Part shown: positions 1 through 4,897 of the stretch, in pieces
How the letters are laid out: the number at the start of each line of letters is the position of its first letter
Position numbering within the stretch: the first letter of the stretch is position 1
Source: CAYFJO01 sp964343305
GTDB taxonomy: Bacteria; Planctomycetota; Planctomycetia; Pirellulales; Pirellulaceae
Direction: 5' to 3'
Assembly: GCA_964343305.1 (NCBI GenBank)
Contig: CAYFJO010000550.1
Location: forward strand, 1 to 6,724
DNA length: 6,724 nucleotides
Notes under the pieces: model-generated
What the model was told of the DNA's origin: nothing
Seen by the model: only the letters and a program-made list of their open reading frames with translations
Databases searched by the model: none
Translations under genes and position numbers: made by a program

Positions 1-1
1 C

Positions 2-496
2 ATCCGCTACCGAAACTGGTTTCTACTCTTGGCCACAGAAGGTCATCACCCATTCCGGCAGCAAGAGCGAAAGCAGATCAAGGACTGCCGCCGAACTCCG
101 ATCAAGTTTGAAGGATACTCAATCAGCTACCGTCGTAGCGGGATCACTCCGAAAGTCGGCGATGCGAAATGGCACTCGCGTGTAGCGATCGACGGACCGA
201 CCTACAAACAACTCAAGGCCTTCTTCTTGGATCGGGCCGCGCATCGTTCCATCGAAAACCTCACTGCCGACTTTGCCAGTGTGCCGTATGCTCGTTACGC
301 ACCAGTCCGGCGTCAGCTTTTCAACATTCTTCGCGCCGTGAACGAATCAAGGTCGCGGATGGGATACAAACCACTCCCATACTCGGTGCTGAAACTGCGT
401 CGACGCATCTACCGGCCATTTGAACCATTGGATGAATGCGGTGCCGATATCGATGCTGCGTGCAACTTGCCATTTGATGGAGAATGTGGCATGTGA
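2..496 (+). CDS. Uncharacterised basic protein, C-terminal part (5' end cut by window edge)
   Basis: The frame is open from the left edge to a TGA at 494-496 and gives at least 164 residues. The first codons read IRYRNWF, so the TTG at 29 is probably internal and the real start lies outside the window. The protein is rich in Arg and Lys, has no visible membrane segment, and contains aromatic patches such as GYSISYRRSG (about residues 38-47) and an Arg-rich tail segment KLRRRIYRPFEP. The composition would suit a nucleic-acid-binding protein. I do not recognise the family. Being first in a + strand pair in a mobile-looking region, a replication, transfer or DNA-processing role is possible, but that is inference only. 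The next gene begins 7 nt after its stop, so the two are probably co-transcribed. Confidence 0.7.
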   Translation: MRYRNWFLLLATEGHHPFRQQERKQIKDCRRTPIKFEGYSISYRRSGITPKVGDAKWHSRVAIDGPTYKQLKAFFLDRAAHRSIENLTADFASVPYARYAPVRRQLFNILRAVNESRSRMGYKPLPYSVLKLRRRIYRPFEPLDECGADIDAACNLPFDGECGM

Positions 497-503
497 CAGA
501 GGC

Positions 504-746
504 ATGAGACGAGGCTATCTTGAATTCCGACACGAACTGATTGAGGGTCCGCGCCATTACTTGTGTGGTCGGCCAGTCCTCGCCGGAGACATCCTTGACG
601 TACTCACTCCCGATGGAAACTGGATTCGCGGCCGCTATGAATGGACCTGCGATCCGCAGACTACCGCCTGGCTGTTCGTCGGTTGTGAGGACGGACCGTT
701 GTCGATCGCGCAGAGTTCATTGGTGCGTTGGCCATATCGGATGTGA
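504..746 (+). CDS. Small DUF5348-like protein (80 aa), function unknown
   Basis: The ATG at 504 gives 80 residues. The frame is also open upstream, with ATG at 432 and 477 and TTG at 420, but those starts would lie inside the preceding gene. I chose 504 because homology-like content begins there. The core pattern is CGRPVLAGDILDVL, then DGNWIRGRYEW, then AWLFVG and a final VRWP. This resembles small DUF5348-type beta-rich proteins (L-C/G-x-L-x-x-G-D, then G-x-W-x-x-x-R-x-E, then W-x-L-V), recalled from memory and not searched. Such proteins are usually cytoplasmic, of unknown function, and common in accessory gene clusters. The ribosome binding site is poor: AGAGG at 498-502 is almost touching the ATG, so translation may depend on coupling to the upstream gene, which ends only 7 nt before. 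Confidence 0.6.
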   Translation: MRRGYLEFRHELIEGPRHYLCGRPVLAGDILDVLTPDGNWIRGRYEWTCDPQTTAWLFVGCEDGPLSIAQSSLVRWPYRM

Positions 747-760
747 CCGACGGCAAGTTC

Positions 761-792
761 GAGGCCAGGTGACGTGCTGTAACCTTGGCCTC
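761..792. terminator. Hairpin between convergent genes, possible bidirectional terminator
   Basis: GAGGCCA (761-767) pairs perfectly with TGGCCTC (786-792). GGT (768-770) can then pair with ACC (782-784), leaving one bulged T. It lies in the 76-base gap between the + strand gene ending at 746 and the - strand gene ending at 823, which is where a shared terminator is expected. Neither strand has a T-run after the stem, so it is not a canonical intrinsic terminator. Confidence 0.4.
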
Positions 793-822
793 GTGACCGC
801 ACGAAATGGCGATTAACCATGT

Positions 823-1308
823 TCACGCCTTCCGGGACAGAATGGACTCGACGTTTGGATACGGACCGGGATCGGAACCGGTGATGTGTTCGATCCAGTC
901 GCGCGCGAATCCGGGATGGTCGAGACCCTTTTCGCGGACGTGTCGAATCCGCTTTTGCGTAATCTGCATTCGCCGAGCAAGCTCGCGAATTGTCACACGA
1001 TGCTTTCGCATTAGCGAGACGATTTGTCGTCCAGTGATCACTTGCATAATGGGTTCCTCACCTTCGAGTTGGCACTCAGGGCAAAGCCCCAAGTGCGTGT
1101 ACCAGTCAAAACAACTCGCACCGAATTTGTCGGAGAAGCCACGTTCTTTGATCGAACTCCCGTATGATTGAACTCGACCGATGTCTTCCCAGTCCCTAGG
1201 TAGCTTGTCGATTCCATCGAAGTCGTTTCGATCGCATTTCATGCAGCCGAGCCGAATTCGTTTCGTCTTCTTACGCGTATGCTCTTCCTTTTTCGCTTTC
1301 GCGACCAT
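823..1308 (-). CDS. Zinc-ribbon plus helix-turn-helix protein (161 aa), putative regulator
   Basis: The ATG at 1308 has an AAGGAG ribosome binding site (1316-1321) 7 nt upstream. The longer open frame beyond it is only the shadow of the ArdC-like gene. After a Lys-rich start (1-20) come two CxxC pairs, C22/C25 in GCMKCD and C76/C79 in LCPECQ, which suggest a zinc ribbon. Residues about 91-130 (TGRQIVSLM, then VTIRELARRMQIT) look like an XRE-type helix-turn-helix, ending in ARDWIEHITG. It is most likely a DNA-binding regulator of the element; its target is unknown. The gene starts 38 nt inside the upstream ArdC-like gene, so both are made from one message and probably translationally coupled. 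An internal ATG at 1047 (M88) with its own ribosome binding site could yield an HTH-only product. The zinc-ribbon and HTH calls come from motifs only. Confidence 0.75.
   Translation of the reverse strand: MVAKAKKEEHTRKKTKRIRLGCMKCDRNDFDGIDKLPRDWEDIGRVQSYGSSIKERGFSDKFGASCFDWYTHLGLCPECQLEGEEPIMQVITGRQIVSLMRKHRVTIRELARRMQITQKRIRHVREKGLDHPGFARDWIEHITGSDPGPYPNVESILSRKA
1045..1059 (-). promoter_or_regulatory. Candidate internal ribosome binding site and ATG for an HTH-only product
   Basis: On the - strand GAGGAA (1059-1054) lies 6 nt before an in-frame ATG (1047-1045). The start falls exactly at the boundary between the zinc-ribbon part and the HTH part, and would give a 74-residue protein beginning MQVITGRQIV. 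The match may be chance, since the same bases encode the GEEP residues. Confidence 0.35.
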
Positions 1309-2140
1309 GTTCAGTCTCCTTTTCGGTTGAATGGCCAAGCCGCGTAAGAATGTCGCCGGCAGTCTTTTGAATGACATCGAGCGATTCGGCAAGCGTGTCG
1401 ACGTCGCCGCGATAAAGCTGGATGTAGTCGGCACAATGCGTGGTGCTATCGATACCAATCGCACGACAGACGACATGCGCGACCGCTTCAGCTTCCGTTT
1501 CGCGAACAGTTTTACTCGGCCGATCTTTGCGACTCTTGCACTGATGAACCAGTTCGTGTGCGAACTCGTGCGCCAAAACAGCGAACGATTTGGCCGGAAC
1601 CAGGTCAGGCATGACAACGATTGTGCCTTTCTTCGAAACACCCTCGGCGCCATGTCCAGGATCTTCGTAGACCAATTCGATCTCCGCATCCCGAATCACT
1701 TGCTCAAGCCGATTGAGATACTCACCGGGATCGCCCGTGATTTGAGCGAACTCCGGCAGTTCCTCGCCTTCGGTTTGACTCACGTCGAACACGTGAACGA
1801 CTTTGAAGCCCAAGTGTGGCTCCGCTTGACGACCATCGTTTGCATTCGAAGCGCCCGAATCACCGTCCTTTTTGCGAAAGACCATCGGCGCGATGATGCC
1901 GATACCTGTCTCTCCTTTCTTCACGAACCGACCGAGTTTCTTCCACATTCGAAATCCCGCGACTCTTGTCGCTTCGGGGAATTGAATCGCAATCAAAAGT
2001 GCGTTGTTGAAACTGTACTGGTGAAAGCGAGCCAGAACGTCGAGGTATCGCTGAAGCGTCTCGCTTTTTCCTTGACGTATCGCTTCATTCAGTTCCGCCA
2101 AACCTTGTTGCGTTAACTTCATTGCTTCTTCACGTTTCAT
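1271..2140 (-). CDS. ArdC-type antirestriction protein with zinc metallopeptidase domain (289 aa)
   Basis: The ATG at 2140 follows AAGGAG (2154-2149) by 8 nt; the frame is open further upstream but without protein-like content. The N-terminal part (about 30-90) carries the ArdC single-strand-DNA-binding signature: YSFNNALLIAIQFP at 42-55, then GFRMWKKLGRFVKKGETGI at 62-80. The C-terminal part is an ImmA/IrrE-like zincin domain: HEFAH at 191-195 supplies the two His ligands and the catalytic Glu, and ETEAEAVAHVV (214-224) supplies the likely third ligand and helix. Length is close to the family norm and nothing key is missing. ArdC of plasmid pSa is known to bind ssDNA and protect incoming plasmid DNA from host nucleases and restriction, which suits a mobile element. 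The charged tail (about 271-289) is encoded in the 38-nt overlap with the next gene. A strong hairpin lies just upstream of the ribosome binding site. The exact substrate of the protease domain is not predictable. Confidence 0.92.
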   Translation of the reverse strand: MKREEAMKLTQQGLAELNEAIRQGKSETLQRYLDVLARFHQYSFNNALLIAIQFPEATRVAGFRMWKKLGRFVKKGETGIGIIAPMVFRKKDGDSGASNANDGRQAEPHLGFKVVHVFDVSQTEGEELPEFAQITGDPGEYLNRLEQVIRDAEIELVYEDPGHGAEGVSKKGTIVVMPDLVPAKSFAVLAHEFAHELVHQCKSRKDRPSKTVRETEAEAVAHVVCRAIGIDSTTHCADYIQLYRGDVDTLAESLDVIQKTAGDILTRLGHSTEKETEHGRESEKGRAYA

Positions 2141-2160
2141 GGAATCGTCTCCTTGCAGAC

Positions 2161-2181
2161 GCTGCACCCGGCATGTGCAGC
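2161..2181 (-). promoter_or_regulatory. Leader hairpin immediately upstream of the ArdC-like gene's ribosome binding site
   Basis: GCTGCAC (2161-2167) and GTGCAGC (2175-2181) form a perfect 7-bp stem with a 7-nt loop. On the - strand message the stem ends 6 nt before AAGGAG (2154-2149). This placement would suit translational control, an mRNA-stabilising 5' structure, or a DNA operator; the sequence cannot tell these apart. Confidence 0.45.
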
Positions 2182-2258
2182 AAAATGGAATTGAGTGCGG
2201 GGCCGACGAGCAGCCCAAGACATCCAGAAAAATCAATCTGGAAATACAGAAATGCGAA

Positions 2259-2459
2259 TTACGTTTGAGTCTCGCCGCCACTTGACGGCTTGTGTCGAGC
2301 GCGTCGTTGTTGGCGGGTTTCTCGATAGCCGTAGAAGCGGCCACAGATCGCGCAAACAATGCGCACTTGCCGACCTTTCTTCTTCTCGATCCACGTACCC
2401 CGTAGCCGACCACGATCATCGGTAACGTAGAGTGTGTGGTTGCAGTCCTCGTTCGTCAT
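2259..2459 (-). CDS. Small zinc-knuckle protein (66 aa), function unknown
   Basis: The ATG at 2459 overlaps the stop of the preceding gene as ATGA (2459-2456). It has GGAG (2471-2468) 8 nt upstream, so this start is preferred over a GTG-type start ten codons earlier. The protein holds C6 and H8 (DCNHT), then a basic stretch WIEKKKGRQVR, then CAICGRFYGYRE with Cys at 36 and 39. The Cys/His pair plus CxxCG suggest one zinc site. The last 20 residues are basic (RETRQQRRARHK), consistent with nucleic-acid binding. Short proteins ending in a CGRFxGYR-type knuckle are familiar from planctomycete accessory regions, but this is memory, not a search. A terminator after it is not obvious; 118 nt separate it from the ArdC-like gene, which may be transcribed from the same or its own promoter. 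Confidence 0.65.
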   Translation of the reverse strand: MTNEDCNHTLYVTDDRGRLRGTWIEKKKGRQVRIVCAICGRFYGYRETRQQRRARHKPSSGGETQT

Positions 2460-2791
2460 GGCTGCAACTCCACGCCCGTTAGTTCGCAAAACCGAACAGC
2501 CTCGTCGTCACGCAGTTCGCGGCCGTAACATTTACGTCCATCGTCCCAAAACAAACGAAGCAGGCCGCCACAAGTGCCAGTCGCGAATAATCCGCAGGGC
2601 AGATATCGTGGCCGGTTTGCCGTGAATTGATACGAATACACTTCGGGAGCAATTTCGCAGTTCACTCCCGGTTGAAACCACGGCGGATCGTCGTCGCTCG
2701 ATAGAGGCACCACATCACCGCTAGTTAACGATTCCAAAAAACGCTGTAACTCGTCGCCGTACGTTTCCAAAAGGAATTTCGTCGTAGACAT
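2456..2791 (-). CDS. Hypothetical protein (111 aa)
   Basis: The ATG at 2791 gives 111 residues starting MSTTKFLLETYGDELQRF. The ribosome binding site is weak (AGGTG at 2800-2796, only 4 nt away). An N-terminal acidic helical part (1-35, with a DDDPPW turn) is followed by a middle section around APEVYSYQFTANRPRYLPCG and a C-terminal part with GGLLRLFWDDGRKCYGREL and a final helix DDEAVRFCELTGV. The order 'EVYxY ... P, G-F/L, a LxLFW strand, a Y-x-R-x-L strand, then an E-x-x-x-F-C helix' faintly recalls DUF1419-like proteins; I hold that loosely. Its stop overlaps the start of the zinc-knuckle gene, so the two are translationally coupled and probably work together. The 236-nt upstream gap holds a terminator-like hairpin for the previous gene and an imperfect dyad (TGTGT 2946-2950 / ACACA 2970-2974), but no clear promoter. 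Confidence 0.65.
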   Translation of the reverse strand: MSTTKFLLETYGDELQRFLESLTSGDVVPLSSDDDPPWFQPGVNCEIAPEVYSYQFTANRPRYLPCGLFATGTCGGLLRLFWDDGRKCYGRELRDDEAVRFCELTGVELQP

Positions 2792-3001
2792 TTGACACCT
2801 GCCTTTCGTGTTGAGGTAAACGTTTGAAACAACAGAGAAAAAACCGATGCACGCCACCGGCTCCGAGCGCAGAACGTCCCCTGGGCGCGAAACCGTTTGG
2901 CAAAGCGTCTACTCCAAAACGCGAGGAAAGATCGAAAGAGGAAACTGTGTCCGTGTCAGACCTGGACTAACACATTTCCGACAAAAGCGCAAGGAATTCA
3001 G

Positions 3002-3023
3002 AAAAACGAATTGAATGGATTCG
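3002..3023 (-). terminator. Weak intrinsic-terminator-like hairpin after the 112-aa gene
   Basis: On the - strand CGAAT (3023-3019) pairs with ATTCG (3011-3007) around a 7-nt loop, followed directly by TTTTT (3006-3002). It begins 5 nt after the stop of the gene ending at 3028. The stem is short and AT-rich, so termination is probably partial. Confidence 0.45.
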
Positions 3024-3027
3024 AGAT

Positions 3028-3366
3028 TTACCAGGACGCTTCGGCGTAGAATCCACCGCCGTCGAAGTCGTCGGCTGGCGTGTGGTTTAATTCCCAGCCA
3101 TAGCCGCGGATCATCACTTGATTTGGTTCAATCGTGTAAAAGACGCACACCGATCCGAGCGAGAGAGTGAGGATGTCCGGCTGATTGCCACGTGCCCGAT
3201 GCGCTTCATGATCGATCGTTGCTTCATGGTGTCGAGTGCGAATCGCATGTTCGCTTGCGCATTGGAGGGATTGTGCGTGCTGGCCACACACTGATGCCCA
3301 ATCGTCGAACGTCTCGTGAAGGGCAACATGAAAACGAATCGATTTGTCGGCGAAGTATTTTGTCAT
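3028..3366 (-). CDS. Hypothetical protein (112 aa)
   Basis: The ATG at 3366 has a strong AAGGAG (3380-3375) 8 nt upstream, which fixes the start; the 22 codons open before it (Pro- and Gly-rich) are leader sequence. I do not recognise the protein. It begins MTKYFADKSIRFHVALHETFDDW, has a His-rich polar middle (RTRHHEATIDHEAHRARG, about 46-63), then a beta-looking segment DILTLSLGSVCVFYTIEP, and ends with a Gly/aromatic tail GGGFYAEASW. No signal peptide or membrane segment is visible. Clustered His and Asp could bind metal, but no known motif is present. It stands alone between the recombinase gene (204 nt upstream) and a terminator-like hairpin. The leader contains the foldable element at 3408-3486, so its expression may be controlled by RNA structure. 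Confidence 0.65.
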   Translation of the reverse strand: MTKYFADKSIRFHVALHETFDDWASVCGQHAQSLQCASEHAIRTRHHEATIDHEAHRARGNQPDILTLSLGSVCVFYTIEPNQVMIRGYGWELNHTPADDFDGGGFYAEASW

Positions 3367-3407
3367 CGTGGCTTCTCCTTGCGGTTTGGGTTGCTCACGG
3401 GCGTCCC

Positions 3408-3423
3408 CCGCCGTCAACGGCGG
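3408..3423 (-). promoter_or_regulatory. GC-rich hairpin in the leader of the 112-aa gene
   Basis: CCGCCG (3408-3413) pairs with CGGCGG (3418-3423) around a 4-nt loop, a stable 6-bp all-GC stem. On the - strand it lies about 27 nt upstream of AAGGAG (3380-3375) and directly after the multi-stem element 3422-3479. It may act with that element as a leader structure. Confidence 0.45.
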
Positions 3424-3486
3424 CGGTGTCAAGGCTCTTGCGAAGCAAGACTGCGAAGCAGCTTGGCCTTTACACCGTCAGCCAAG
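3422..3486. other. Compact multi-stem element with two GCGAAGC mini-hairpins and possible pseudoknot
   Basis: An outer stem pairs 3422-3429 with 3472-3479 (one G-U pair) and, after a 1x1 mismatch, 3431-3434 with 3467-3470. Inside it sit two adjacent hairpins: TCTTGC-GAA-GCAAGA (3436-3450) and CTGC-GAA-GCAG (3451-3461). The linker CTTGG (3462-3466) can pair with CCAAG (3482-3486) outside the outer stem, which would make a pseudoknot. On the + strand both inner hairpins contain GCGAAGC, known as an exceptionally stable single-stranded DNA mini-hairpin. On the - strand the element would be in the leader of the 112-aa gene, after the recombinase stop. I found no match to a riboswitch or ribozyme I know. 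Confidence 0.5.
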
Positions 3487-3570
3487 GTTGATGGCAAGGG
3501 ACGCACAGAATGTGAGTAACCCAATTTGTGAGGAGAAACGAGCCGTAGCCAAACGGTAAGCCGTAACGAC

Positions 3571-4551
3571 TCAGATCGAGATTCGTTCGACAATTTGCCG
3601 GGTGACACGTTTTTGTCGGCGGTCGTACAGGCGCGTGGTACGCGGGTCGGCGTGGCCGGCCAAGTATTGCACGTCAGCCAGAGGCACGTTTTGTTCGAGA
3701 AGGTCGGTGATTGTTGTCACACGAAAAGAGTGTGGACAGAGTCGAGCGGATAGGCCAGCATCTCGAACTCGGCGTTTGACCATGCGGCCCATATCGCCGG
3801 CGGTCATTGCGTTTTCGGTGAGCTGTTTCGTGCGTCGGATCGCCGTGCGAAATAAGGGACTCCCCGTATCAGCGTCAAGCAAACAAGCGGCATCGAGATA
3901 TTCGAGTAAATAACTCTGTAAATCGTGCCGCACGGGAATCTCGCGCGACTTACCGCCTTTTTCCGTGAACCGCAAACAAAACTGATTGCCGCTGTCATAA
4001 AAATGTTCGCGGTGCAATTTGGCCACCGCGCCGACGCGAGCTGCGGTGTAGATCAGCACGCCGATAATGGCGCGGTCGCGCAGACCTACGACATGGCTTG
4101 TATCGATACTGTGAAGCAGCCGCCGCGCATCCTCAACGCCAATCTCCGGCGTCTTGCCCTCAACCACTTCATATCGCTCGCCTCGTACCGACAGCGCCGG
4201 ATTCAGCACGATCACATGACGAATCACCAATTCATCGAAGAAATGCCGTAGCGCGGCCAGATGAAGCTTCTTGGTTGCCACCGCGTAGCTGGTGCCGTCG
4301 AGATACATGCCCACATCTTTCGGCGTAATCTGATGCAGCTCACGCCCCAGTTGCCTGGCCCAGCCAAGCATTTGCTCGACGGCATGTCGATACGCTTTGC
4401 GCGTGTAAGGATTCCTCAGCCGACCATAGAAAAACTCGTCAAAAGCGAACCGAGCCGCGTCACCAGCCGCCTCGACAATTTCAGGTAGCTTGTCCTCTCG
4501 TCCATCAAGCTCAACGGACCTCGGTGGTTTGATTGCTGGTAGCTGACTCAC
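3571..4551 (-). CDS. Tyrosine recombinase / phage-type integrase (326 aa)
   Basis: Residues about 33-125 form the SAM-like core-binding domain (NPYTRKAYRHAVEQMLGWA, then LAALRHFFDELV and LNPALSVRG). The rest is the catalytic domain. All catalytic positions are visible: R172 (TAARVGAV), K198 or K201 (EKGGKSREIPV), H274 and R277 (PHSFR), H300 (AGHADPRTT) and nucleophile Y309 (LYDRR). The length is normal for XerC/D-like enzymes. It should cut and rejoin DNA through a 3'-phosphotyrosine and so integrate, excise or resolve the element. It lacks the extra helix region of integron integrases. The only start available is GTG at 4551, because an in-frame stop lies at 4579-4581. No normal ribosome binding site precedes it; instead a 12-bp palindrome almost abuts the GTG. 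A TTGACA-type promoter candidate and several dyads lie upstream. The attachment site was not found. Confidence 0.96.
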   Translation of the reverse strand: MSQLPAIKPPRSVELDGREDKLPEIVEAAGDAARFAFDEFFYGRLRNPYTRKAYRHAVEQMLGWARQLGRELHQITPKDVGMYLDGTSYAVATKKLHLAALRHFFDELVIRHVIVLNPALSVRGERYEVVEGKTPEIGVEDARRLLHSIDTSHVVGLRDRAIIGVLIYTAARVGAVAKLHREHFYDSGNQFCLRFTEKGGKSREIPVRHDLQSYLLEYLDAACLLDADTGSPLFRTAIRRTKQLTENAMTAGDMGRMVKRRVRDAGLSARLCPHSFRVTTITDLLEQNVPLADVQYLAGHADPRTTRLYDRRQKRVTRQIVERISI

Positions 4552-4552
4552 G

Positions 4553-4564
4553 TGTTTCGAAACA
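4553..4564. promoter_or_regulatory. Perfect 12-bp palindrome at the recombinase start, operator-like
   Basis: TGTTTCGAAACA is perfectly self-complementary and lies 1 nt before the GTG start (4551-4549), covering the position where a ribosome binding site would be. The nearest SD-like bases (GAGGAA, 4572-4567) would be 15 nt from the GTG, and closer in space if the palindrome folds. It could be an operator or a translation-modulating hairpin. Confidence 0.45.
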
Positions 4565-4607
4565 AATTCCTCGGTATATCAAACATTTCACCGCCGTGTC
4601 CAATAAC

Positions 4608-4638
4608 CTTATCGCCTGCCAGACAACAGTTTTGTCAA
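4608..4638 (-). promoter_or_regulatory. Candidate sigma-70-type promoter for the recombinase gene
   Basis: On the - strand a perfect TTGACA (4638-4633) is followed after 19 nt by GATAAG (4613-4608), a 4/6 match to TATAAT. The start codon is about 57 nt further on. Spacing is longer than ideal. The -35 box overlaps the dyad at 4622-4636, so a factor bound there could compete with RNA polymerase. Confidence 0.3.
4622..4636. repeat. Inverted repeat GACAA/TTGTC, copy A of a related pair
   Basis: GACAA (4622-4626) and TTGTC (4632-4636) are perfect inverted repeats around 5 nt. The longer half-sites GACAAC and TTTGTC recur at 4766-4781 with one extra central base. It overlaps the candidate -35 box of the recombinase promoter, so it is operator-like. 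Confidence 0.4.
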
Positions 4639-4664
4639 GTCGTTAATTGCCCGCCGTCCCGATC

Positions 4665-4684
4665 GTTCGCGTCATGTCGCGAAC
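4665..4684. repeat. Perfect 7-bp inverted repeat GTTCGCG/CGCGAAC
   Basis: GTTCGCG (4665-4671) and CGCGAAC (4678-4684) are separated by 6 nt. It is one of several dyads upstream of the recombinase gene and could be a regulator or recombinase binding site, or a cruciform. No gene overlaps it. Confidence 0.45.
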
Positions 4685-4703
4685 AATTGATTCACTCACC
4701 AAA

Positions 4704-4733
4704 TCACAGACGAATTCATTCCTGTGAGTTTTT
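4704..4733 (+). repeat. 6-bp inverted repeat followed by a T-run, terminator-like on the + strand
   Basis: TCACAG (4704-4709) pairs with CTGTGA (4722-4727) around a 12-nt loop containing GAATTC, followed by GTTTTT (4728-4733). It looks like an intrinsic terminator, but no + strand gene precedes it in this gap, so it may instead be an insulator or a binding site. Confidence 0.3.
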
Positions 4734-4756
4734 GACCCCGACCATTCGATCGAACT

Positions 4757-4790
4757 TTAACGCATGACAACGTCCTTTGTCCAGCGTTAA
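4757..4790. repeat. 34-bp imperfect palindrome containing copy B of the GACAAC/TTTGTC dyad
   Basis: TTAACGC (4757-4763) pairs with GCGTTAA (4784-4790); after a 2x2 internal loop, GACAA (4766-4770) pairs with TTGTC (4777-4781) around 6 nt. This is the strongest dyad in the gap. A separate 10-bp palindrome, TTCGATCGAA (4745-4754), lies 2 nt to its left. The nested design would suit paired recombinase arms or a dimeric regulator. Confidence 0.45.
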
Positions 4791-4869
4791 CGTTCGTGTT
4801 TGATCCCGCAATTGGCGACCAACGACTTGTGCCGATTAGGTTGTGAGGGTGTGCAGATCGATCTTCCTG

Positions 4870-4897
4870 TTCACTAACGCCAGTCAATTGATAAAAT
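4870..4897 (+). promoter_or_regulatory. Candidate rightward promoter
   Basis: TTCACT (4870-4875, 4/6) and TAAAAT (4892-4897, 5/6) are 16 nt apart. A transcript from here would run towards the 36-codon frame and topB with a leader of about 350 nt. A weaker pair, TTGAAG (4947-4952) and TATGAC (4970-4975) with 17-nt spacing, lies further right. Neither is well supported. Confidence 0.22.

Noticed and set aside
1309..1689. N-terminal extension of the zinc-ribbon/HTH gene
   Set aside because: The extra 127 residues are an out-of-frame shadow of the ArdC-like gene, while the ATG at 1308 has a strong AAGGAG 7 nt upstream.
1331..2116. Long + strand open frame of 261 codons
   Set aside because: It lies antisense to the ArdC-like gene, whose HEFAH and ssDNA-binding motifs prove the coding strand. 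It has no ribosome binding site or recognisable domain.
2223..2242. TCCAGA/TCTGGA hairpin as a terminator after the zinc-knuckle gene
   Set aside because: A 6-bp stem is real, but the T-run on the - strand lies in the loop and none follows the stem, so it is not a normal intrinsic terminator.
3553..3564. ACGG/CCGT hairpin as a terminator for the recombinase gene
   Set aside because: The stem has only 4 bp and no T-run follows on the - strand, so it cannot be told from chance.
3571..4790. Integron with IntI and attI
   Set aside because: The recombinase lacks the integron-specific extra helix and no attC-like GTTRRRY/RYYYAAC array is visible; it is an XerC/D-like element recombinase.
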